Source: a bacterium (GTDB lineage: Bacteria; UBP15; UBA6099). From it: 8,212 bases of DNA. The stretch lies in NCBI GenBank assembly GCA_029573925.1, contig JAKQBV010000399.1, positions 1-8,212 on the forward strand. Reading direction: 5' to 3'. Below, one piece after another: positions 1-6,043 of this stretch. The notes under the pieces are model-generated. The model was not told where the DNA came from and made no database searches. It saw nothing but the letters and a program-made list of their open reading frames with translations. The stretch's first letter is position 1; each line of letters opens with the position of its first letter. The position numbers and the translations under genes are program-made.

Positions 1-24
1 AAAAATCGCCCGAAAACACAAAAC

Positions 25-42
25 AAAACCGGAAAAACCGGA
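25..42. repeat. Two-copy tandem 9-mer
   Basis: AAAACCGGA occurs twice in direct succession (25-33 and 34-42), and a further CCGG lies at 52-55. The surrounding ~60 bases are A-rich on the plus strand. No function can be assigned. Confidence 0.5.
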
Positions 43-101
43 AAATGTTTACCGGCATTCAAACCCGACGCCCAAATCACGAAATCAAAAATCACAATCG
101 C

Positions 102-224
102 TCAGAGTCTCTTGTTTTCGAGCACCTTTTCAACAGCGTCGGAAAGAGGCTTTTTTATTCTACTCGCATTCAAAATGAATACGACATCAGAATCCAAGAT
201 AAAAACAGACAAGTCGGAATCTCT
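102..224 (-). other. Open tract of 40 codons downstream of the GT2 gene; possible small gene or remnant
   Basis: The GT2 gene ends in tandem stops TAA TGA. Directly after them, in the same frame, 40 sense codons run to a TGA at 104-102. The conceptual peptide has a hydrophobic patch (VFILDSDVVFILNASR) and a charged amphipathic end (KKPLSDAVEKVLENKRL), and reads like protein. A TTG at 212-210, 8 nt after GAAGAG, could start a 36-residue product; there is no ATG. It may be a small protein, a decayed extension of the glycosyltransferase, or chance. I recognise no family. Confidence 0.25.
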
Positions 225-227
225 TCA

Positions 228-1067
228 TTAATTATTGCCGTTAGCGAGGTATTCTTTGAGTTTGTTTCTAATCGCCCAAATAATTTTCGTCGGCAGTATT
301 AATAGTATGGAATATTTAATAATCCCGGGGAAAGCGACTGAAGCCGGAATAAAGCCTTTCCTCCAATTGTTCCATCTAATCCCGATGTTGTTTCTGCATT
401 GAGTTTTATTTCTCTGTATGGATATCGAATTATTGTAGTCGGTATTAACTGTAACCAACGCTTCTTGTATGTTGCGTCCTTTAGAAACTGACAACATTCT
501 GATCCAAAGGTCGAAATCCTGCGATGTAGTCCATCTTTGCGCATAGCCGCCGACATCATCATAGGAACTTCTACGAAAAGTCACCGACACATGGCAGAAT
601 GGATTCTTCTTTTTCAACGCTTTCCGTATCATTGAGTCAGATTCAGGATATGCTGATTTATAGGAGCTTAACAATTCTCCATCGCATGTAAAATTCATGA
701 ACGCGTTAGACCCTACAATCCCGATATCGGGGTTTGACTCCATAATATCCAGTTGCGCGCGCATTCTGTCAGGACGGCAGATATCTCCAGCGTCAATTCG
801 AAAAATGTAATCCCCTTTGCATTCACCCATGCATCTTATTAAAGATTTTGTCAGTCCGATATTCTTTTCATTATCGAAAACGCTGATTCTTTTGTCTATG
901 CTGGCATAGTCATGCAAAATGTTTTTTATTCGTTCATTTGAGCCGTCATTGACTATCACCATTTCCCAGTCTTGAAAATTCTGAGCAATGATGCTGTCCA
1001 ATGTCGCTTTCAACGCTGATTCTGAAGGATTGTATACGCCTATTGCCACGCTGACACGAGGCTTCAT
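228..1067 (-). CDS. GT2-family glycosyltransferase (GT-A fold)
   Basis: This is an inverting family 2 glycosyltransferase. The first strand VSVAIGVYNP (5-14) is followed by the conserved helix DSIIAQNFQDWEMVIVNDGS (24-43). GDYIFRIDAGDICRPDRMRAQ (85-105) carries the metal-binding region, here as D92-A-G-D95 instead of the common D-A-D-D. NPFCHVSVTFRR (155-166) and SQDFDLWIRM (182-191), which supplies the catalytic-base Asp region, complete the GT2 core. The ~40 C-terminal residues have a hydrophobic stretch (~240-264) and a basic helix, suggesting peripheral membrane attachment. Length (279 residues) is normal. The ATG shares its first A with the stop of the toroid gene (TAATG), and a strong GAGGAG lies upstream inside that gene. 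Its DNA is more AT-rich than the start of the operon (about 39% G+C over 301-540). Sugar specificity unknown. Confidence 0.92.
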   Translation of the reverse strand: MKPRVSVAIGVYNPSESALKATLDSIIAQNFQDWEMVIVNDGSNERIKNILHDYASIDKRISVFDNEKNIGLTKSLIRCMGECKGDYIFRIDAGDICRPDRMRAQLDIMESNPDIGIVGSNAFMNFTCDGELLSSYKSAYPESDSMIRKALKKKNPFCHVSVTFRRSSYDDVGGYAQRWTTSQDFDLWIRMLSVSKGRNIQEALVTVNTDYNNSISIQRNKTQCRNNIGIRWNNWRKGFIPASVAFPGIIKYSILLILPTKIIWAIRNKLKEYLANGNN

Positions 1068-2284
1068 TATAATATCTCTCCTCGCGTTTCTGAAACGCCA
1101 TAGGCGAGCCCGGGAATTTTAGCAAATTCGGGCCGAATTGCGTTCTTTGGAGAAACGACATCGGGAAAACGGCTATCTATGATGGCAAGAGTCATAAGCC
1201 TAGCGAATGTCGCCCAAAGATCGGATGCGAAAGCCGTTGAGGGACATTGACGGACGGAACCGCAATATACCGCGCGTTCTGAAAAAAGCGATATCTTAGC
1301 GATTTTCTTAGCATGAAACATTGAAGTCCTCAAACACCTGTGTTTTAGAAACGAGTAAGCCGCGCCTGCTAGAGCCGACGCAAGATGTCGTTTTTTTGAA
1401 TGTTCAGGGAAACCTCCTTCAGGGTTGCTAAGCGCGACTACGGCGGCATGCAATTTGCTTGAAACGTTTTTAATATCGCTAAGTCTGTGGTCTGTGAATC
1501 GGCTTAGATTGACAAGAATGTCGATTGCGTCCATATCAACGCAGGAGTGGCCTCCTAGAGGAGAAAAGTGGCCTTCGGGCAACCATAGCGATAGTGTGGA
1601 GTCGATTATGCTACCAGCGCGGGGAACATTGCGACCCGCTGCGTGAAAGAACATCAAATAATGATATGTCGCGGCCATACCGTTCATTATGCCGGATCCG
1701 CGATCAGGCCCCCAGAAGCCGGTTATGGGGTCCTGCGTCTTCTCAAGCCAGTCGAGTATGAAGCGATACGACTCATTATATGAGTTCTCGGTTTCTAGCG
1801 CGCCAGCGTGGCTCATCGCTGTAAGCAGAGACATAACTCTATTGCTTTCTCGCCATGCGTTCTTCATATTCATAGATCCGAGCCATGATTCAATCTGGAC
1901 GGGCCGCTGGTAGTTATTTAGAAAAACTAGAGGTCGAGGCTTTTCGCCTAGATAATCCAGCGCTTGCAGCGCGCAACATGTGAGATGAAACAATATGTAA
2001 TCCCTATCGTGATTCGAATTTGCGAACTCGATGGATGCGTCGTGGAAAAAACCATGCTCGTTTTGACAGGAAAGAATTCGCCGGGATAATGCCTTTTTCT
2101 CGGAACTGCCTAGAATATCAACCGCGCCGAGAAGTCCTAATGAGAGAACAGCATAACATGTGTTGTACAAAACCGGGGCTGCCGGCATATCAGGACAAAA
2201 AACAAAATCGCCGTCGCCTCGGTAGCATGACTTCAGCCAATTCAGGGAGGTGTCGCGGAGAGTTGGCTCCGGATTAATGCTCAT
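1067..2284 (-). CDS. Alpha/alpha-toroid (squalene-cyclase/prenyltransferase-like) protein of unknown function
   Basis: The 405-residue protein has no signal peptide and no convincing membrane helix, so it is probably cytoplasmic or peripheral. It shows helical repeats ending in Gly-aromatic turns: LSCQNEHGFFHD (71-82), LEKTQDPITGFWGPD (180-194), LSLWLPEGHFSP (231-242) and VALSNPEGGFPE (283-294). These resemble the QW-type repeats of terpene cyclases and the beta subunits of protein prenyltransferases. Between the last two is GGHSCVDMDAIDIL (244-257), an acidic cluster reminiscent of, but not identical to, the DxDD motif of class II terpene cyclases. Cys are frequent (20, 30, 43, 73, 103, 104, 248, 317, 341, 347). 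The start has AGAGGA 6 nt upstream, inside the polymerase gene. Both ends overlap neighbouring genes (ATGA and TAATG). It may handle the polyprenyl carrier or modify the glycan (lyases and epimerases also use this fold). The fold is likely; function is unknown. Confidence 0.78.
   Translation of the reverse strand: MSINPEPTLRDTSLNWLKSCYRGDGDFVFCPDMPAAPVLYNTCYAVLSLGLLGAVDILGSSEKKALSRRILSCQNEHGFFHDASIEFANSNHDRDYILFHLTCCALQALDYLGEKPRPLVFLNNYQRPVQIESWLGSMNMKNAWRESNRVMSLLTAMSHAGALETENSYNESYRFILDWLEKTQDPITGFWGPDRGSGIMNGMAATYHYLMFFHAAGRNVPRAGSIIDSTLSLWLPEGHFSPLGGHSCVDMDAIDILVNLSRFTDHRLSDIKNVSSKLHAAVVALSNPEGGFPEHSKKRHLASALAGAAYSFLKHRCLRTSMFHAKKIAKISLFSERAVYCGSVRQCPSTAFASDLWATFARLMTLAIIDSRFPDVVSPKNAIRPEFAKIPGLAYGVSETRGEIL
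1078..1083 (-). promoter_or_regulatory. Shine-Dalgarno site of the GT2 gene, inside the toroid gene
   Basis: The minus strand reads GAGGAG, ending 10 nt before the ATG at 1067. It is embedded in the final codons (RGEIL) of the toroid gene. With the TAATG junction it supports coupled translation of the two genes. Confidence 0.65.
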
Positions 2285-3582
2285 CTTAGTTCCTCTGCCT
2301 GTTGGTATTTTCCTGCCGAGATAGTCGAGGCTGCAAGCCCGTAGAATATCCAGACATAGCCTGTGTGCAACAGGTCGATGAACATGAGATGCAACACGAT
2401 GAATATTAAAGCAAAAACGTGGCCTGCGGCTAAACTTCTCAGTTTATTGCCGCTTTGAGAGATTGTCTTCATTAACACTCTGATGTTGCCCGCCAAGAAC
2501 ATGAGCATAAGCGAGATAAATATGAGCAAACCCGAAAACCCCATCGCGCCAAGTATTGAAAAATATGTGTTGTGATGGTTGACTTCTCTTGAGCCTAAAT
2601 TAACTCGTTCGTATTGAGCCACTCCGAATATCAAGCGCGTCAAATCCGCCTGAGACATGTTGTTAATAGTCACAATTGCCGCCGCAACTCTCATATTCGA
2701 CTCCAGACGATCCTCCTGTTTTACAGAGGCTCCAGTGAATCTGCCGAAAACTTTTTTTCCTCCCGGAGTTGAAATGATAGCGGCGATTAAAATTGCCAAA
2801 GCAATAAACACAGCGAAAAAGCGCTTAGAAATGCTGAAATTAACTGAGCCTTTATTGAATGGCGTAAAAGTTATAAATACAACGACAACAAACCCGATCA
2901 GACATGCTGCGACAAATGACAACATAGCGCCCCTAGAGCCGCTGAGGATAAGGGCCAGAAGAAAATACATAAGAATGACAATGCTTTTTAACCGTATTTT
3001 TCTTTCTACAAAAATGCCTCCCGCGACAAAAGACGCGATAATTCCGGTATAATCCGCAAAACGATTCGGATCGGGCAACAGCGATACAATTCTATAGCCG
3101 AAAGCAGTCGCGTATATCAAAGTTCTTTCGACCAATCCTGTCATGGCAAGAAAATAAGCGGCAATGCCGAGAGCCGCGATAACGGCGGCTCCGAATATCC
3201 ACCAAGCATGGGCTTTGGGGCAAATGTCAGGAAATAAAGATATAGATTGGACCACAACGAAAAAAACGATGATAGCTACAAATACTTTGACACATAAGAC
3301 AACCGCGTCAGAAGATGAGTTAATCGACGCTGAAACAAGAAGGGAAATTAAAAAAAGAGTTATTACGGAATAATGCCGGTTCCAATTTATTTTTTTCAAC
3401 AATAACGGCCAGAGAAACGCTAGGCTGAAAACAACAACGATCTCGAAAGCTCTAATTTCTATGCTCCCTAGCGAAACAGCAGGTTTGTACGCTCCAGCTA
3501 GAGCGACAAGCGCGCATAAAAGCGCGGATATCGCAAATTTGTTTCCTCGTTCCTTTCTAATTGTTGTCGAATCGCCGCTCAT
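2281..3582 (-). CDS. O-antigen polymerase/ligase-family membrane protein (Wzy/WaaL-like)
   Basis: This is an inner-membrane protein of the Wzy_C/O-antigen ligase superfamily, which polymerises or ligates lipid-linked oligosaccharides on the periplasmic side. About ten to twelve hydrophobic segments are visible (roughly 16-32, 42-61, 72-87, 92-111, 126-146, 178-192, 198-213, 219-238, 253-271, 343-366, 385-403, 405-422). Family landmarks are LLPDPNRFADY (168-178), LSGSRGAML (213-221) and a large hydrophilic loop (~272-340) ending in VNHHNTYFSILGAMGFSGL (334-352). The last matches the conserved 'HN-x-(Y/F)-x-x-x-(L/x)-x-x-x-G-x-x-G' element. Length (433 residues) is typical. The ATG directly follows the stop of the upstream gene (TAAATG), and its last bases (ATGA) overlap the start of the toroid protein gene. 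In an EPS-type cluster with Wzz and Wza, a polymerase role is more likely than lipid A ligation, but sequence alone cannot settle this. Confidence 0.88.
   Translation of the reverse strand: MSGDSTTIRKERGNKFAISALLCALVALAGAYKPAVSLGSIEIRAFEIVVVFSLAFLWPLLLKKINWNRHYSVITLFLISLLVSASINSSSDAVVLCVKVFVAIIVFFVVVQSISLFPDICPKAHAWWIFGAAVIAALGIAAYFLAMTGLVERTLIYATAFGYRIVSLLPDPNRFADYTGIIASFVAGGIFVERKIRLKSIVILMYFLLALILSGSRGAMLSFVAACLIGFVVVVFITFTPFNKGSVNFSISKRFFAVFIALAILIAAIISTPGGKKVFGRFTGASVKQEDRLESNMRVAAAIVTINNMSQADLTRLIFGVAQYERVNLGSREVNHHNTYFSILGAMGFSGLLIFISLMLMFLAGNIRVLMKTISQSGNKLRSLAAGHVFALIFIVLHLMFIDLLHTGYVWIFYGLAASTISAGKYQQAEELR
2291..2296 (-). promoter_or_regulatory. Shine-Dalgarno site of the toroid gene, inside the polymerase gene
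   Basis: The minus strand reads AGAGGA, 6 nt before the ATG at 2284. It lies within the last codons of the polymerase gene (encoding ...AEELR). Together with the ATGA overlap it indicates translational coupling. Confidence 0.65.
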
Positions 3583-4809
3583 TTAATTCCGTTCGTTTCC
3601 TATTATGATATTCGCCATCCTGCCGCTGTTGGTTTTGAAATCAAATTCCTTTAGCAAACGTGAATAGTCGAAATGGAATTCTCCGTTATGAATCGAGGCG
3701 AGAGCGGAAGCGATTTCATTTCTGTCGCAAGCGGCATTAGGGAATCCTTTTATGCCGGGACCGATATTGAAAAAAGGCCTTCCTGAATAAACATACTCGA
3801 TATATCTGCTCGGTCGTTGTCCGGCGCCATGCGCCTTTTTCGTCGTAAAACAAATCAAAGCGTCCATTAATTTCAAGATCGCTCCTAACTCTTTTCTAGG
3901 CAGATAGTCTTTCAGTCGCCATTCGCAAGGATTCATTTCTTCGCCCAGTTCCCTCATTGCCTCTCGAAAAGGCCCTATCAACCCGAACATGTGAAACACG
4001 ACAGGGATTCCCGATTCGCGTAGAATAGCGAGAGCTGACACAAACTCTTGAAGTTCGCTGTTCTCGCAATACAGAGTGCCGATGCAAGCCACGTTGAATG
4101 CGCCTGTATCAACTTCGTATTCTGTCGTTGCTGCTATATCCGTCGTATAGAGTTGCGGGATGACATGCAATAATTTAGTGGCGACTCCTAGTCTCTCATA
4201 GCACCATTTCACATCTTCGACGGGGATTGTGACAGCGTCCACATTCTTGAGCATTCTTGATTCGAGGACTTTATCCTTGCGCCTGAACGCTTTTTCCCCC
4301 GACGCAAATGTGTAAGGGTCTCCGTAATCGGCGGTCCATCTGATTCCGGGATATTTACGTTTCATACGGGAGCCGACAATATGGCATGAAAGAGGCAGCC
4401 CCACAGTGACGATGCAGTCAGCCGAACCGGGCGCAAGATTATTCTCTATGTAGCGCAAAGCCATAATGCTGAACTCAATTGTCCTGTCGGGCCAAAGCAG
4501 ATGCTTGTTTGCCCACCTTAGAATTTTTGCTTTTATGCCCGATTTGCCGGATTTTTCCGCGCCGCTCTTCGTGTATTTCGACTTATGCAATAAAAAACCG
4601 GGTTTGACAGGATGTTCGCGCAATCCTTTGTCGTCATGCGAGTTGTATTGAACGCCGGGAAGCGCGGGGAAGACGACATCCACATCGACGCCGCAGTCTC
4701 TTAATCCGCGAACGATGCCTTCTGTGTGGTGCGCCCGTGGAGAGTTCGTCTCCGGCCTATGCCAGTAAGTTACGACAATGGCTCTTTTGCTATTAGATGA
4801 AGTATGCAT
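3583..4809 (-). CDS. Divergent GT4-like glycosyltransferase
   Basis: This is probably a GT-B glycosyltransferase of the polysaccharide cluster. The N-terminal half has the first strand AIVVTYWHRPETNSPRAHH (10-28), a WPDRTIEFSIMALRY segment (106-120), DCIVTVGLPLSCHIVG (131-146) and IRWTADYGDPY (156-166). These resemble the 'W-x-A-D-(F/L)-x-D-P-W' and 'S-x-P-x-S-x-H' signatures of WcaI-like GT4 proteins. The C-terminal half has an NVACIGTLY strand (239-247) and RPSRYIEYVYSGRPFF (332-347), the equivalent of the 'K-x-x-E/D-Y-L-a-x-G-x-P' donor-site stretch. The standard EX7E pair is not present in its usual form. Length (408 residues) is normal. The ATG has AGAGGA 10 nt upstream, within a 24-nt gap after the previous glycosyltransferase. 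Its stop codon abuts the ATG of the polymerase gene. The fold is likely; substrate unknown. Confidence 0.82.
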   Translation of the reverse strand: MHTSSNSKRAIVVTYWHRPETNSPRAHHTEGIVRGLRDCGVDVDVVFPALPGVQYNSHDDKGLREHPVKPGFLLHKSKYTKSGAEKSGKSGIKAKILRWANKHLLWPDRTIEFSIMALRYIENNLAPGSADCIVTVGLPLSCHIVGSRMKRKYPGIRWTADYGDPYTFASGEKAFRRKDKVLESRMLKNVDAVTIPVEDVKWCYERLGVATKLLHVIPQLYTTDIAATTEYEVDTGAFNVACIGTLYCENSELQEFVSALAILRESGIPVVFHMFGLIGPFREAMRELGEEMNPCEWRLKDYLPRKELGAILKLMDALICFTTKKAHGAGQRPSRYIEYVYSGRPFFNIGPGIKGFPNAACDRNEIASALASIHNGEFHFDYSRLLKEFDFKTNSGRMANIIIGNERN

Positions 4810-4819
4810 AGTCGGGGCG

Positions 4820-4825
4820 TCCTCT
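4820..4825 (-). promoter_or_regulatory. Shine-Dalgarno site of the second glycosyltransferase, in a possible hairpin loop
   Basis: The minus strand reads AGAGGA 10 nt before the ATG at 4809. It falls in the 8-nt loop of a short GC stem (GGGC...GCCC, 4830-4827 with 4818-4815), which would present the site as single-stranded. The stem is only 4 bp, so it may be chance. Confidence 0.5.
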
Positions 4826-4833
4826 AGCCCTGT

Positions 4834-6018
4834 TTACAAGCCGGCATTGGAGCCTGCGCGGAACAATTGACGGTAAATGGAAACGATATCGTTAGAAAGC
4901 CGACTGAATGAATGTCGTTCCGCGGCGTCAACTTTTCCATTGATTCCCATGCGCGCTCTTTCATCGGGAGATTGAATAAGTTTTTCTACGGCGGCGGCAA
5001 GCGCTTCGGCATCTCCTTTCGGAGCGAGACACCCGTTTCTCCCATCGAAAACAACATCTCTGACTCCGCCGACGTCTGTGGAAACCACAGGGACTCCGGC
5101 GCTTAAGGATTCTATGAGGCACACCGGGGTTCCTTCATTGTCAGACGTCAGAACTGTGATGTCGGTATCAGCATAAACATTTTCAATGTCGCTACGCCAA
5201 CCGGCAAAAACAACTCGTTCCGATATACCTAACTGTCTCGCTAACGCTTCGGATTGCTCTTGCAATTCGCCGCCGCCGACGATTGCGAATCTGAGATTTT
5301 TGTGCTTTTCAAGCAGGAGTTGGGCGGCTCTGATAAAAAGCGCGTGATTTTTTATCGGGACTATTCTTCCGACGATGGTTATTATAATGTCATCAGGAGC
5401 GGCGCCTATTGCCCTTCTGAATTCGCCTGTGGAGCTTTCCCTGCATTTTTCAAACTTATCCAGATTGAATCCGAGGGGAATAACCTCGAACTTTTCGTCA
5501 GGTATTCTTAATATAGATTGAATTTCTTTCTTCTGTGTCGGGCTTATGGCTATTATCCGAGTCGTAAATGCCGCTAGAATTTTTTCAATTAGTTTGAAGA
5601 AGGATGTTTTAATAGGGGAGAAATAGCCGTGGAAGACATGGCCGTGAAAAGTGTGAATTAATATAGGAACGCCGCATAGAACGGCGGCCAGACGTCCGAC
5701 CGCGCCCGCTTTTGCCGTGTGAGTGTGAATGATGTCCGGCCGTTCGCGCCTGATTATTTTAATGAGAGCAATCAGAGTGGAGATGTCTTTTAGCGGGTGA
5801 AGTTCGCGGCCGAGGCCGGGCAGAAGGATTCCGCGCTCAACTTCCATGCCGGGGAATGTCGTAATATCCGCCTCGCCATCCGAAACCACGCCGTAAACAA
5901 GAGTAGACTCAAATTCATTGTTGTTAAGTTCTCTGTTCAGGCTAATCGCTTGTATGGCGGGCCCGCCGACGTTTAGTCTGGCAATGACTCTGAGAATTTT
6001 TATTTTTTCCCGATTCAA
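4834..6018 (-). CDS. GT4-family glycosyltransferase (GT-B fold)
   Basis: This is a retaining GT-B glycosyltransferase, expected to act in the cytoplasm at the inner-membrane face and add a sugar from a nucleotide donor to the lipid-linked repeat unit. The N-terminal domain opens with ILRVIARLNVGGPAIQ (8-23), the usual beta-strand/Gly-rich acceptor loop. HTHTAKAG (98-105) and HTFHGHVFHGYF (122-133) follow, as in many EPS-cluster GT4 enzymes. The C-terminal domain has VGRIVPIKNH (216-225, with the conserved Arg and Lys) and the EX7E donor-binding motif E295-GTPVCLI-E303, then SAGVPVVSTDVGG (306-318). The length of 394 residues is normal. The start is TTG at 6016-6018, chosen because AAAGGA lies 9 nt upstream and the frame then begins just before the conserved first strand. 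It lies 25 nt after the exporter gene. Donor and acceptor sugars cannot be told from sequence. Confidence 0.92.
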   Translation of the reverse strand: MNREKIKILRVIARLNVGGPAIQAISLNRELNNNEFESTLVYGVVSDGEADITTFPGMEVERGILLPGLGRELHPLKDISTLIALIKIIRRERPDIIHTHTAKAGAVGRLAAVLCGVPILIHTFHGHVFHGYFSPIKTSFFKLIEKILAAFTTRIIAISPTQKKEIQSILRIPDEKFEVIPLGFNLDKFEKCRESSTGEFRRAIGAAPDDIIITIVGRIVPIKNHALFIRAAQLLLEKHKNLRFAIVGGGELQEQSEALARQLGISERVVFAGWRSDIENVYADTDITVLTSDNEGTPVCLIESLSAGVPVVSTDVGGVRDVVFDGRNGCLAPKGDAEALAAAVEKLIQSPDERARMGINGKVDAAERHSFSRLSNDIVSIYRQLFRAGSNAGL

Positions 6019-6027
6019 CTGGGATTT

Positions 6028-6033
6028 TCCTTT
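6028..6033 (-). promoter_or_regulatory. Shine-Dalgarno site that supports the TTG start of the first glycosyltransferase
   Basis: The minus strand reads AAAGGA, then 9 nt, then TTG at 6018-6016. No ATG lies near the beginning of this frame, and the conserved N-terminal strand starts only a few codons later. The site therefore decides for a TTG start. Confidence 0.7.
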
Positions 6034-6043
6034 GCAAAAACAG

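Noticed and set aside
45..302. Plus-strand open frame of 85 codons
   Set aside because: It overlaps the end of the GT2 gene on the opposite strand, has no clear Shine-Dalgarno site and no recognisable motif. It is more simply the antisense shadow of the open tract at 102-224 and of the GT2 gene.
299..562. Second minus-strand frame inside the GT2 gene
   Set aside because: It is a different frame of the same strand, lies wholly inside a gene with conserved GT2 motifs and has no motif of its own.
2657..3052. Plus-strand open frame of 131 codons opposite the polymerase gene
   Set aside because: It lies wholly antisense to a well-supported membrane protein gene. Its translation is a composition artefact (Thr/Ile/Ala/Arg-rich) with no domain.
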